A DNA stretch of 21,233 bases from Tritrichomonas foetus (lineage: Eukaryota; Parabasalia; Tritrichomonadida; Tritrichomonadidae), in NCBI GenBank assembly GCA_001839685.1, contig MLAK01000801.1, positions 1-21,233 of the forward strand, written 5' to 3'. How positions within the stretch are numbered: the first letter of the stretch is position 1; each line of letters starts with the position of its first letter. The notes under the pieces were generated by a model. It saw nothing but the letters and a program-made list of their open reading frames with translations, was not told the origin of the DNA and did not search any database. Both the position numbers and the translations under genes were made by a program. Shown here piece after piece: positions 1-9,457 of this stretch.

Positions 1-254
1 TTATTTTTGAATTGATGGTGGTGATGACGTGAAACGTTTTAGGGGGTCGTAATGACCCAAACATAATATATCCTTCATCCTTCAAAAAGGATTCTTTAAT
101 AAAGGAGTTTCCTGCTTTACAGAGTTTCTATCAATTTGTTCAAAAGTGAATTCATCAAATAGCTTATTTTATTATTCATAAATCTTTTGAAAATGAATAA
201 AATGAGAATAAACACATAAAAAACAGTTTATAAAACATTTAACATACATTTTCC
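1..254. other. Intergenic, no gene seen
   Basis: AT-rich sequence beyond the stop codon of the first minus-strand gene. I see no convincing coding frame and no RNA gene. The only structure is a short inverted repeat at 44-58 with arms GGGTC/GACCC around a 5-base loop. This could be a weak hairpin, but nothing ties it to termination. Confidence 0.5.
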
Positions 255-1814
255 TCATTCAATTGAACTAATATCTTCAATTCCACAATCATAATTCTGA
301 ACGTTTTTAAGGAATTTCATTGCTCTTTCATCGTTCTTCATTTTACTGAAGAATTCAACCATTCCAAGCTGTTTCAAACGATACAAACAGTCAGGGTTAT
401 CTGACATTTTTGCTGCAACTAAAGCTGCGCTATTTGACAGCTTTCGATTATTCTTTGCCAAATCAGCAACAGTGTCACAAAAATTCACTAATTCAATTGG
501 AATAATTACAGTAACAATTGAATCGACAAATACGAGCGCTGCATTCAAAGGTGCACTTCCACCTTTGGAAATTGCTTTCTGGATGAATGTGGCTACAACT
601 TTTTTATTCACTAAAGAACGAACAAGTTTTTCAGTCATTGGAATTCGGTGAATGATTAAACAAATAATTTTGAATATATCATTGTGATTGAGCGAAAGCA
701 ATTTCAACAAAAATGGTACAAAATAAGGAGATTTTGATAACGCCGATCGAAGTGATGGATGTTTAAATACAACAAGGAAAAGTCGTAGAGTATCAATAAT
801 AATTGGTAATTCTAATTTAAGCCAAGTCGTATCTTTTACGAATAGTTGTGCAAATTCTTCGACATCTGCAATCTGCATTAATATTAAAGTAGCTTTTGCT
901 TCTTTTCTTTCTCGTGCAAGTAAAATTAAATTATCAATAAGATTATAATCAGCAATCTCGGAAATTACAAACTTTTTTAATGACAATAATGCCAAAACAT
1001 GATTCTGTAAAGTTTTATGGGTTAAATGTGAACAAACACTTTGCATTAATTTATGTAATGGGCACTTTCGTCCCTCATAAAGAGGAGCTATTGTGCATAA
1101 TGCATCATAACAAACAATAAGTGATTCAATTGTTGTATGAATTCCTAAAAATGAAGTAATCTGATGCCAGCAGTGCTGCAAACGCATTTCTCGAAATTCA
1201 GGATATTTCAAACACATGTTAATGAGAAATTGAACATATGTTGGAAGGATTTCCGGAGTGGAAAAATATTTATCTTGTTTAAACAAAATATCAAGAATTA
1301 AATAAGGGTCTTGACTTTTGAGAAAAAACTGTGAATATTGGGCAATAAAAGTGAGCCATTTGAATGGATTGAGCGGGACGCAATCAGAAATTATTTCCCA
1401 GTGAAGCTCCAAAATCGAAATGTCATATTCCAAAAATGAAAGAAAAATTCTGATGATTGGAATTTGACAAAACTGTTTACTGTATGGAAGATTTTCTAAA
1501 TGATGGTTATGAATGAAGACAAATCTGACATTTTCGTCTTCAATTACTGCTTTTATAGCGTTTAAAATCATGACGCCGTATTCTCGTCGGAGTTTGGGAA
1601 TATGTTCAATCGCTAATCGAAAAAATTCGTCGGCTTGAGTTGGCTGAAGAGTTTGAGGAGAGGTTTGTAAAGATGCAAAAAAATTCGGGTTTCGGGGATC
1701 TCGAAAAGCCTTCATATCAAAAAAATTCATTCCACGAGATCCTCGGGAAATAGTGTAGAATAATTCAAAAAGTCGAAATAAAGTATTGAAAAACTGCCAA
1801 ATAAAGCGCCACAT
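255..1814 (-). CDS. ARM/HEAT-like helical-repeat protein, unknown function
   Basis: I do not recognise this protein. It is about 519 residues of mostly alpha-helical, leucine- and isoleucine-rich sequence, with helix pairs typical of ARM/HEAT folds from about residue 60 to the end (for example around LILMQIADVEEFAQLF and LNAALVFVDSIVTVI). No catalytic motif is visible. The codon before the first ATG is TTG, so the ATG at 1814 is the first real start. It gives an aromatic, hydrophobic N-terminus (MWRFIWQFFNTLF) unlike the rest. Internal ATGs at 1730 (MNFFDMKAF) and 1715 are equally possible and would remove that stretch, and no TCA-type initiator lies close to 1814. It is the last of four minus-strand genes. 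The stop is TGA. A scaffold role is plausible but not shown. Confidence 0.75.
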   Translation of the reverse strand: MWRFIWQFFNTLFRLFELFYTISRGSRGMNFFDMKAFRDPRNPNFFASLQTSPQTLQPTQADEFFRLAIEHIPKLRREYGVMILNAIKAVIEDENVRFVFIHNHHLENLPYSKQFCQIPIIRIFLSFLEYDISILELHWEIISDCVPLNPFKWLTFIAQYSQFFLKSQDPYLILDILFKQDKYFSTPEILPTYVQFLINMCLKYPEFREMRLQHCWHQITSFLGIHTTIESLIVCYDALCTIAPLYEGRKCPLHKLMQSVCSHLTHKTLQNHVLALLSLKKFVISEIADYNLIDNLILLARERKEAKATLILMQIADVEEFAQLFVKDTTWLKLELPIIIDTLRLFLVVFKHPSLRSALSKSPYFVPFLLKLLSLNHNDIFKIICLIIHRIPMTEKLVRSLVNKKVVATFIQKAISKGGSAPLNAALVFVDSIVTVIIPIELVNFCDTVADLAKNNRKLSNSAALVAAKMSDNPDCLYRLKQLGMVEFFSKMKNDERAMKFLKNVQNYDCGIEDISSIE

Positions 1815-2118
1815 CAAATCATCTCAAAAATAACAAACACCACAACAACTCATAGATCATGATACCCATAAATTTAAATCATGGTATGTAATTTTTTCAA
1901 ACACTAAATATGACAAAAATATAGCCCCAAAATAATGAATTAATTAATCACCGAATTGTAAAAATGGGGAGATTCTACATCTTCATTACGACAAAAGTTA
2001 AGCCAGAAAAACAAATTCACCTAAATAAATGACCAAGCTTGTCGAAATCTATTCCAAGTATGGTCATAGTGTAGAGTATAAGGTAGATATGTGGATTTAA
2101 TACATTTACTCGAAAATT

Positions 2119-3129
2119 TTAGTAGCTATCTTCAGTTTCTTTTGATTCCTCACTAGCTTGATGCTTCTCCTTCTTCTCCTTCTTTCCTTTCTTTCCCTTC
2201 TTCTTCTTCTTTATGATGATCTGGAACTGAGGGGCCGGCGGCTGTTCTTTCTTTGGGAGAATCTCTTCGAACAAGTCACCGAAAAACTCCACTCGGGCGA
2301 GCCTGAATGTCCAGTCTCCTCTGAAGTTCGGTTCGGTCATTTCGAACCTGATGATTGCGTAGGGATCGTTGTTTTCTTTCTCGAGGCATTCGAAAACGCC
2401 TGTCATGTTTGGGCCATAGAGGTCAGATTTGTTGTCAACTTGGTCAATTGTTACCCAATTTTCACCATCGTTGCTTCCAGCGACAATCCAAGAGTGCGGA
2501 TCTCGGTTATCAGACGCATTATCAGTTGAGAGTAGCGAATAAGCTTGAAGATTCAGTTTCATCTTGCAAAAATCGAATTCAATATATGGATTTGGCCTCA
2601 TTTCTTCACTTTCCCAGTATTTTCCAGCGATTTCTTGGATAATCACATTTTCTGGAAGGCCGTACGAAGACGAAGTCGAGGCGCGAACTGTTACTGCTTG
2701 CATGTAGTTTGGATTTATCTGACTAAGGAAGGAAAAGACGCCATTGAATGGATCATCAATATCGAATTCGATTGGGGTTCCTTCGGCAGTTGGTGGGTCT
2801 ATTTCTCGGATTGCGTTTATAAGGCGGGAGATTCTGAGCTTGAAAGCGGCGGCAGCAAGGAAATAAATATTATCTGGTGTTATTTCAATTTGTTCACCGT
2901 AGAAGATATTCGTGATAAGTTCGAATTGATTCAATGGATCAGGAAAATTTATTTCTATGAAATTGGAATCAGGCATTGATTTGGCATGATTTAAAATTGT
3001 TCCGCTGAAAGAGGCTGCAAGAAGACGGTGGCATTTGTGGTCACCATTATTAGTTTTAATCGTAAAATCTGGGGGGATGCTTCGGAGATTTTTGAGAACA
3101 CCATCAAGCTCAACACTGAACTTCGTCAT
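2119..3129 (-). CDS. BTB domain plus F5/8 type C (discoidin)-like protein
   Basis: A 336-residue protein. Residues about 20-108 look like a BTB/POZ fold: DFTIKTNNGDHKCHRLLAA, the usual entry where the domain begins, then a helical region ending near SRLINAI. Residues about 125-284 resemble a galactose-binding F5/8C-type beta-sandwich, with the telltale SWIVAGSNDGENW at 213-225 and a closing ARVEFFG. The order recalls BTBD9-like proteins. The tail (about 305-325) is a lysine run followed by an acidic end. BTB domains dimerise and often serve as cullin-3 adaptors; the partner here is unknown. An Inr-like TCACA lies 12 bases before the ATG. The stop TAA sits in TAAA, the trichomonad-type polyadenylation context. 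Parts of the gene are noticeably more GC-rich than its neighbours. Confidence 0.85.
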   Translation of the reverse strand: MTKFSVELDGVLKNLRSIPPDFTIKTNNGDHKCHRLLAASFSGTILNHAKSMPDSNFIEINFPDPLNQFELITNIFYGEQIEITPDNIYFLAAAAFKLRISRLINAIREIDPPTAEGTPIEFDIDDPFNGVFSFLSQINPNYMQAVTVRASTSSSYGLPENVIIQEIAGKYWESEEMRPNPYIEFDFCKMKLNLQAYSLLSTDNASDNRDPHSWIVAGSNDGENWVTIDQVDNKSDLYGPNMTGVFECLEKENNDPYAIIRFEMTEPNFRGDWTFRLARVEFFGDLFEEILPKKEQPPAPQFQIIIKKKKKGKKGKKEKKEKHQASEESKETEDSY

Positions 3130-3792
3130 TCAACAAATATGTGACCAAAAACTGAGTCAAATGGAAAATCAATAGTGAATATAAACTATTGAAATGCTAA
3201 AATTAATTAAGTAATCATTGAAAATTCTGTGACAAAATTGGATGGGAAATAGATAATCATCTGAAAAATATTTTCAAAAACTTGTGAGTGAACTTTGAAA
3301 TTCGGAATATGAAGTAATAATTGTTAATGTATTGAATTATATTGAATATGTTTTTATCATCACAATTATTGGAAAAATTTTTATAGTGATTATATTGAGT
3401 CATTTGTTGAGGATTATTACTTTATTCTATATTTTCAGTATTTTATGAAATATACTTCATACTATTTACTCATTTTTAGACTAATTAAGCAGGTAAGAAC
3501 TCAGGATATTTTTAGTTTCCTTTTATATAGAATTCTTTAGGTTACTGAAATTGAATGATATTGCATTTTTTTTGAATACTTTTTTCTCGTTTGAATTGAT
3601 CATTGAATTGTATTTTTTTTTTTTTGCAATCCAGTTTTTGAGGCAAACTTTCGATAAGTCGTTCGTAACGAAAAAATATTTTGTCAAAAAAAAGTCAAAC
3701 CTTTATGACATCAGGATATAAAATAACAAACCTAATCCAATCCAATACTCACAAATATGAAAAATAACAATAAAATAAATTCTAACATTTAT
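3130..3792. other. Intergenic region between the BTB and SAPS-like genes
   Basis: About 660 bases, very AT-rich, holding the 5' flank of the BTB gene and the 3' flank of the SAPS-like gene. I see no coding frame with family resemblance and no tRNA. It contains a T run at about 3611-3625 and a short inverted repeat TTCGT-A-ACGAA at 3662-3672 that includes TAACGA, a Myb-recognition-like core. Neither is close enough to a start codon to assign. Confidence 0.5.
3140..3144 (-). promoter_or_regulatory. Inr-like element of the BTB gene
   Basis: On the minus strand this reads TCACA, which fits the trichomonad initiator TCA+1-Py-(T/A). The A would be the start point at 3142, giving a leader of about 12 bases, the usual range in trichomonads. 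Prediction by motif and distance only. Confidence 0.4.
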
Positions 3793-5553
3793 TTATGTAT
3801 CATTTTCGGAATCATCAACTGCTTCATCTTCTTCCTCATCGTAAACTCTTTGGTAAAAGTCACTACTGAATGGTTCAGCCATAAAATCTTTTTCGTAAAT
3901 AAATTCGAATAAATTTTCGAATTCTTCGTTCATTTCATCATCTATCTCAACTTGATAGGAACGATCATAAATTCTCTTTTCAAAGAAAGGTAAAACAACA
4001 TTTTTATAAAGTTTTTGATAAAAAATCGGGGCATCTTCGGGCATTATATCTTCATACTCATCATTTAATTGTGAATTTTTCACATTTTTAGGTTTACTTT
4101 CATAATTTTCTTCACTTGAGTCACTGCCAGAGCTTTGCGAATCAATGCTATTGTTGCGGTTAGAGTTAAGCGATTTGTTTTCTTCTTTTTCTACTCCGTA
4201 GCCTTTTTTATTAATTCTTAAGCAGATTTGAATTAAAAACGATTGAATTAACAGGAAATCTTCAATTCCTTGATTTTCGTTTAAACTTTTATTCCAAATA
4301 ATTAGAATCAATTTCATAATTAAAGCTTTCATCTCATTTTTTATTTTTTCATCTTCAATTCTAACAACCCTTTCAATTAATTTGAGACCAGCTTGCATTA
4401 CTAAATTATTTGGCTTCATATCTTTGATTAATCGTGAGTGTATTGGATCATCTGTCGGCAAAAATTGATACAGCAAATCATATGGAATATAAAAAATTCT
4501 AAATAATATCCTTTTTACAAATTCAGTTTTGCTGCTAAAAATAGAATCAGAAGAATGTTTTGCAAAATAATTAATTGCTGCTATATTCAAATTCGACCCA
4601 ACAAATGGTGTATCTATTAAATAGAAGCATGTACCAACAAGTGATTCATTTGGTGGCAGTAATGAATAAAGATTGATTAGTTCTGCCAAACAATCATCTT
4701 TAATTGTTCCTCGATTTTTTGAAAGAGATCTATCGTTTATATTCTCGAAATATTGAGAATACTGAAAAAAAGGAATTGTTTCTGCAATTATTTGTGAAAA
4801 TCCATCAATACAGGATTCCATATCTTCCATATCAAGGAAATTTCGATTGTCTTTTATAAAGGACGAAAAAATTCTCATCAGTGAGATGAATGATTTTGGT
4901 GAAGTATTCAAAAAGTTATCAAAATTCAAATTCGATTTATAAACGGCCAAAGCTTCATTTGTCAGAGATTTCCAGGCAGGAGGAAGAACAAGCGACGACC
5001 CTGAACAGTCCATCGATACAAGAAGCCCATATACAATTCCATATAAATAAGAATGCATTTTAACTGGCGGAAATGATAAGAAATGCGAAAATAGATCAAA
5101 AACTGAAGGTTTGCTCAGATTTTTAACAATACTGACAAAAAACAAAGGAAGAGTTTCAACGAACATGAAAAATTTTTCAGTAAATAATTCGCAAGAATAT
5201 TTGATAATTTGTGTTGCAATTCCCGCTCTGAAATCTTGGATCGACTCGATTATTTCAACAAGTAATTCAATAACTTTCGGAATTTTATGGACGTGCGCCA
5301 AAAGAACGGTATTCGAATGATTTTTAAATAATTCATTAATTAGCATAATCGTGTTTTTTTCTTCCGTATTCTTTAATAATTCGATGATTTCGACACATTT
5401 CCCTGGATTTTGAAAGTATTTCACCAATCTGGAATTTGATTGCTTATATCTTGGAATCAAACCTTGCAAGTTTATAACGGTTGTCACTGGTGTATTTCCG
5501 TCAATTTCTGCCGCAAATTCATTTTTTTTGGTTGTCATAATGCTGGAAAACAT
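3793..5553 (-). CDS. SAPS-like protein, possible PP6 (SIT4-type) phosphatase regulatory subunit
   Basis: A 586-residue protein. Residues about 30-160 follow the pattern of the SAPS N-terminal helices: a segment like IPRYKQSNSRLVKYFQNP (family: LLQECKxxNxxLLDFL), then helices ending in a SVFDLFSHFLSF-like turn where the family has SAIMDLLLRLL. The middle is helical-repeat sequence. A low-complexity Ser/Asn segment lies near 455-480. The C-terminus is acidic (YDEEEDEAVDDSENDT), also as in the family. SAPS proteins hold and target the PP6/Sit4 catalytic subunit. The first ATG (5553) is used here; an in-frame ATG at 5538 is possible. TTCATC lies 3-8 bases before the first ATG. The stop is TAA inside TAAATAAA. 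Another ARM/HEAT protein cannot be excluded: the family call is about even odds, the gene itself is near certain. Confidence 0.6.
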   Translation of the reverse strand: MFSSIMTTKKNEFAAEIDGNTPVTTVINLQGLIPRYKQSNSRLVKYFQNPGKCVEIIELLKNTEEKNTIMLINELFKNHSNTVLLAHVHKIPKVIELLVEIIESIQDFRAGIATQIIKYSCELFTEKFFMFVETLPLFFVSIVKNLSKPSVFDLFSHFLSFPPVKMHSYLYGIVYGLLVSMDCSGSSLVLPPAWKSLTNEALAVYKSNLNFDNFLNTSPKSFISLMRIFSSFIKDNRNFLDMEDMESCIDGFSQIIAETIPFFQYSQYFENINDRSLSKNRGTIKDDCLAELINLYSLLPPNESLVGTCFYLIDTPFVGSNLNIAAINYFAKHSSDSIFSSKTEFVKRILFRIFYIPYDLLYQFLPTDDPIHSRLIKDMKPNNLVMQAGLKLIERVVRIEDEKIKNEMKALIMKLILIIWNKSLNENQGIEDFLLIQSFLIQICLRINKKGYGVEKEENKSLNSNRNNSIDSQSSGSDSSEENYESKPKNVKNSQLNDEYEDIMPEDAPIFYQKLYKNVVLPFFEKRIYDRSYQVEIDDEMNEEFENLFEFIYEKDFMAEPFSSDFYQRVYDEEEDEAVDDSENDT

Positions 5554-5768
5554 TCGATGAAGTAAATTTACAAAATGCCATTTTCAAATCTATATTTTCA
5601 TTGAAATTTTTGAGTATTTTTTAGGTGTCACATCTTGAAAAAAAGTTTGTCAAATTATGATGGTAAACTGAATGCATTCAAAAAAACAATATTTTTGACA
5701 AAAATCAATTGATCACAATGAGAGTGAAGTTTTAAAATAGGACAAATAGTAAATTTTAAAATAAATAA

Positions 5769-8660
5769 TTAGGCTTCAAAACTATGTAGAATCGATTGAG
5801 CAGTTGTTTTAACAATTTCACTTCCTCTTTTTGAGTACCTTTGTAAACATTGTAGCATTCCTCGATTTTTGATAAGTTTTCTTGCTTCATCATATAAACA
5901 AAACACAGACAATGGTTGAATTAAAACTCCTACAACTTCATCTCTTTCCATAATTAATGACATGATTTTTTCTAATGCACCAGTTTTTATAACATCTGGA
6001 ACAAATTGATCATTTTTCCGAATAAAGTTAGCAATTACATACCCTCCATATTCGATTGTTTTTTTATCAGAAGCTTCCAATAGGTCAGCAACTGCTTGAA
6101 TATCTTTACAGATGTAATTTTCTACTGACTCTGAATGATACATTTCATTACCAATTGCATAAGCTGCAAATTTTCGACATTCCAGATTTTCGTCACGAAG
6201 TTCTTCCATTAAAATTGGTAAAATCACTTCTTCATTTTCTTGTGGTAATTTTGCATGCTTTGTTATATTTCCGAGTAAACTTGATGCTCTTGCTCGAATT
6301 ACAGCAAATTCTGAATGTAAAGCCCTTTCAGCATAAGATAAAACACCTGCTTGAATTAATGGTGATAAAAATTCACTTGAAAGGCGTGCAAAATGACCAG
6401 ATATGATTAAAGCTGTTTCAGTTACAGTATCGCTTGATAAAAGTGTTGATAAAATTTCATTACAATTATCTCGAAGTACTTTATTAGGCAAAGCAAAATT
6501 AAGGACAATATGTGCTAAAAGTAAAGAAAGTGAAGAAGGACAATTTGAACCACTATCACTAATAACTCCACAAATTGCAGGAATAATTCCTGCATCACAT
6601 AAAGTTTCAATCATATCACTGTAATCTGAATGTGGATTATTTACTTGCTGTAAAATGAAATCACAGATTAATTCGGCACATGAGCTGACACCAAACAAAC
6701 CAAGAAGTTGCGGAAGATTGGGTGTTACTGCAGATTCAGGTAAAGATAGAACTCCTTCTAATGTTGGGGGAACATGATAAGGAAGTAAATACGGAAGCTT
6801 TTGAACACATACATCAAGCATTAAATCATCAAGTGTAATTGATAAAAACGGTGATGAAATAACAGCAACATAACAAGCAATATCAAGACTTTCTTGGGGC
6901 ATTTGTGAACCAATTGATAAACAACTTTCTAAAACATGTTCAACAATAATTGAAGTACTGACAAAAGCACGATAATCAGACGGATTTAATCGATTTGAAT
7001 TACGTCTTTGAAAATCACTATTCTGACAAAGTTTAGAAAATGCTGTAGAACAAAATGCTAAACCAGCTGAAAAAGCAGTAAAACTCGGAATATCTTTCGG
7101 GACTTCACGAAGAACATTAGAAAAAGAATCTAAAAATTGTTGAATAGGTAAAATTGAAATAAAGGAATTAATATTCTTTTGCAAAGTTAAAGCTAGAATC
7201 GAAAACGCAGCAGCAGTTACTGCTGAAGATGTTTTGTTGATAATTGTGGAAGTAATAACAGGCAATGCTTGTGCGGAAAAAGTACCACAAAACACTTCTA
7301 AGAATTCAGGTGAAACTTGAAGTAAAAATGAAATAAATAAAAGTGATTTTGCAAGTGCTGCAGGTTCTGATCCAAATAGGAGACCGAATAAACGATCTCG
7401 TAAATGGACAGCATTATCAGTAGTTAAACGAATATCAGGACATTCATAATTTTGAAGATGAATTCGATCAAGTGCAAAAGGTAAAACCAATAATTCGATA
7501 AAAAAGTTAATCGCTGAGGGAGGCATCTCCCCTTCTGTCAACATCATAATTCCGGCAGAGAGAGGTTGGAAAAATTTTTGAGAATCAAGTTGGAGAAGCT
7601 TTGTTGCTGCTTTAGATGCTTCTTCAGCAACATTCGGTGATGTCAAAAAGTCAGCAAAATGATTCGCAAATGCAATCGTTAAAGGTGAATCGGAATTGTC
7701 TGTTGGTATTTGTTTAATGGTATCTAAAAGTTCTTCAGGCGAATATTTTGAGGGATCCATCATAATAGTTTGGAAATCTGGTGATGATAACTGAGGTGGA
7801 CTGAAATTAACAGAAAGAGGATCAACAAGAGCTTCATGAAATTGATCACTTTTGAAACGATACATTTTATCATGAATATCTTTATTTTTTATATTTTTGA
7901 TAAATGGATGGTTTAACAATTGTGGACAAGAAGCACGATGGTTTGGATCTTTTTGAAGCATGTTTTGTAGAAAGTCTTTAAATTCAGGTGAAATTGTTCC
8001 TGGCCAAGTAATCGGATCATTCGTAATCATTTGAATCAGTTTATAAATAGAATTAGTATAGTAAGGTGGTTTCCCATAATATAGTTCATATAAAATCACA
8101 CCAAGTGACCAAATATCGATTTTTTCATCATACGGCATCTCTTTCACTAATTCAGGTGCCATGTAGAGAGGAGTGCCTTTGATTGATGTCAAAACAAGTG
8201 TGGTACATGACAAAGCTCGAGCAAAGCCAAAATCACACAATTTCAGTGAATTGTTTGATGCAATCAATACATTTTGTGGTTTGATGTCCCTGTGAATGAT
8301 TCTGTTTTGATGCAAGTGGTTCATTGCTGAAACAAGCTGACATGAAACGCTTCGTAAAACGTTTTCAGGCAAAGTTTGATTATCATCAATAATTTGGAAA
8401 AGATCGCCCCTGGCTAATTCTGAAACTACACAAAAATCCGTATCGGTTTCGAGAACTTCAAGAAGTCGCATAATGTTTGGGTGGTCTACTTTCGTTAAAA
8501 TGTCGATTTCTCGTCGAAATGATATCAAATCCTCTTCATGTTGACCTTTTTTATTGATCATTTTAATTGCAACCATTCTGCTGGTGTATTTACGTCTCGC
8601 TTTATAAACTCGTCCAAAAGAACCTTCTCCAATTTGTTGAATTAAATGATAATTTTCCAT
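5769..8660 (-). CDS. STK36-like: Fused/STK36-type serine/threonine kinase with C-terminal helical repeats
   Basis: A 963-residue protein. The N-terminal kinase domain (about 4-255) is complete: GEGSFGRV at 11-18, K33, E51, HRDIKPQN at 123-130, DFG at 143-145, KGTPLYMAPE at 161-170, D182 and W184. The sequences around GEGSFGRVYKARRKY, LCDFGFARA and LVLTSIKGTPLYMAPELV are the signature of the Fused/STK36 family rather than of kinases in general. From about residue 330 onward the protein is ARM/HEAT-like, as in STK36 (human protein about 1,300 residues). In animals STK36 is needed for the central pair of motile cilia and, in flies, for Hedgehog signalling. In a flagellate an axonemal role is the likely one. 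A TCATA initiator gives a leader of about 9 bases. It is divergent from the small plus-strand gene at 8987. Confidence 0.93.
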   Translation of the reverse strand: MENYHLIQQIGEGSFGRVYKARRKYTSRMVAIKMINKKGQHEEDLISFRREIDILTKVDHPNIMRLLEVLETDTDFCVVSELARGDLFQIIDDNQTLPENVLRSVSCQLVSAMNHLHQNRIIHRDIKPQNVLIASNNSLKLCDFGFARALSCTTLVLTSIKGTPLYMAPELVKEMPYDEKIDIWSLGVILYELYYGKPPYYTNSIYKLIQMITNDPITWPGTISPEFKDFLQNMLQKDPNHRASCPQLLNHPFIKNIKNKDIHDKMYRFKSDQFHEALVDPLSVNFSPPQLSSPDFQTIMMDPSKYSPEELLDTIKQIPTDNSDSPLTIAFANHFADFLTSPNVAEEASKAATKLLQLDSQKFFQPLSAGIMMLTEGEMPPSAINFFIELLVLPFALDRIHLQNYECPDIRLTTDNAVHLRDRLFGLLFGSEPAALAKSLLFISFLLQVSPEFLEVFCGTFSAQALPVITSTIINKTSSAVTAAAFSILALTLQKNINSFISILPIQQFLDSFSNVLREVPKDIPSFTAFSAGLAFCSTAFSKLCQNSDFQRRNSNRLNPSDYRAFVSTSIIVEHVLESCLSIGSQMPQESLDIACYVAVISSPFLSITLDDLMLDVCVQKLPYLLPYHVPPTLEGVLSLPESAVTPNLPQLLGLFGVSSCAELICDFILQQVNNPHSDYSDMIETLCDAGIIPAICGVISDSGSNCPSSLSLLLAHIVLNFALPNKVLRDNCNEILSTLLSSDTVTETALIISGHFARLSSEFLSPLIQAGVLSYAERALHSEFAVIRARASSLLGNITKHAKLPQENEEVILPILMEELRDENLECRKFAAYAIGNEMYHSESVENYICKDIQAVADLLEASDKKTIEYGGYVIANFIRKNDQFVPDVIKTGALEKIMSLIMERDEVVGVLIQPLSVFCLYDEARKLIKNRGMLQCLQRYSKRGSEIVKTTAQSILHSFEA

Positions 8661-8986
8661 ATTTTATATGAAATGTTAGATGAAAAAACGAATTAACGTG
8701 ATTTTTACATTTCTTGTTATTTATCACTTTCGAAAGCAAAGTTCTCTTTAGAACAATATAATAAACCAAACTAATAATTTAGGTCTACTTTTTCATTCAT
8801 TTATTAGAATATCTTTTTTTTTCCAGTTTGTTTGACTGAAATGATGGGTTATTTTATTTTAGTATTTAATATATGATATATTATACAAGCTTATTATGAC
8901 CAAATAATCTTTTTAGAAATGACACATAAAATTTCACAAAAATATGGTTACTTTTTCGATTTATTTTTTTTCTTGTCTCTGTTTAG
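8661..8986. promoter_or_regulatory. Divergent intergenic region, kinase gene / small gene
   Basis: The 326 bases between two head-to-head start codons must carry the 5' control sequences of both genes. It is AT-rich with several T runs (for example about 8813-8822). The kinase side has the TCATA initiator. The other side has TTTCACA at 8931-8937, about 10 bases before an ATG at 8944 that opens a 16-codon frame overlapping the main start at 8987. Confidence 0.5.
8667..8671 (-). promoter_or_regulatory. Inr-like element of the Fused-like kinase gene
   Basis: On the minus strand TTTCATATAAAAT directly precedes the ATG. TCATA fits TCA+1-Py-(T/A), with the start point at 8669 and a leader of about 9 bases. 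This supports the chosen ATG at 8660. Motif-based prediction. Confidence 0.45.
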
Positions 8987-9457
8987 ATGATTGAAGAAAT
9001 GGATGGTGGACATGACATCAAAACAAAGCATAAAAAGGATTCCAATTCAAAAAAACGTAAAAGTAAGAAAGATAAAAAGATCAAAATAAAATCTGATAAT
9101 AATAATAATTTTCAATTTGATGAAGATTATAGAATGAGAAATCCTTTGTTTGATGCTCCCAAAGCCATCGATGACAAAGACATTTTAAATGAGCAAGAAT
9201 ATTTATCGAGTGATGAGGAAGTTGTCGAAAAGGTGTTTTCACCTCGAATGACTCGCTCTTCATCTCGTTCACAAGCATTTCTACCAAGAATCCAGATCCA
9301 AAGCGATTCTTCCGATTTTGAGGAAATACAAATTATTCCAGAATACAAAAAGTTTGTATTGCCACCAACGCCTGAACCAGATGATTCTGCAATTGATGCA
9401 GAAATGCAAGAAAAATATTCACTGACCAAATATATTCATGAAATTCGATCAACTTAA
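8987..9457 (+). CDS. Small charged protein, unknown function
   Basis: A 156-residue protein of no family I recognise. Residues about 12-37 are lysine-rich (KKRKSKKDKK), a likely nuclear-type basic stretch or nucleic-acid contact. The remainder is rich in Ser, Asp and Glu with several possible casein-kinase-like sites (LSSDEEVVE, SDSSDFEE). It contains a PPTPEPDD segment and ends in a short predicted helix. It looks largely disordered. The start could be 8987 or the ATG at 8999. The TTTAG just before 8987 resembles a splice acceptor but lacks the trichomonad intron signature. It shares a divergent spacer with the Fused-like kinase. Coding status rests on frame length and compositional coherence only. 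Confidence 0.6.
   Translation: MIEEMDGGHDIKTKHKKDSNSKKRKSKKDKKIKIKSDNNNNFQFDEDYRMRNPLFDAPKAIDDKDILNEQEYLSSDEEVVEKVFSPRMTRSSSRSQAFLPRIQIQSDSSDFEEIQIIPEYKKFVLPPTPEPDDSAIDAEMQEKYSLTKYIHEIRST

Noticed and set aside
44..58. GGGTC/GACCC hairpin as a terminator
   Set aside because: Only five base pairs, no T run, and intrinsic hairpin terminators are not expected in a eukaryotic nuclear genome.
255..1817. Start at 1817 for the ARM-like gene
   Set aside because: The codon there is TTG. The first ATG is at 1814, and a non-ATG start is unwarranted in this kind of genome.
2158..2979. Plus-strand open frames opposite the BTB gene
   Set aside because: Shadows of the BTB/discoidin gene. The leucine-rich start is simply the complement of the lysine-rich tail.
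3662..3672. TTCGT-A-ACGAA inverted repeat as a promoter site
   Set aside because: It is about 530 bases from the nearest start codon that it could serve, much farther than typical trichomonad promoter elements.
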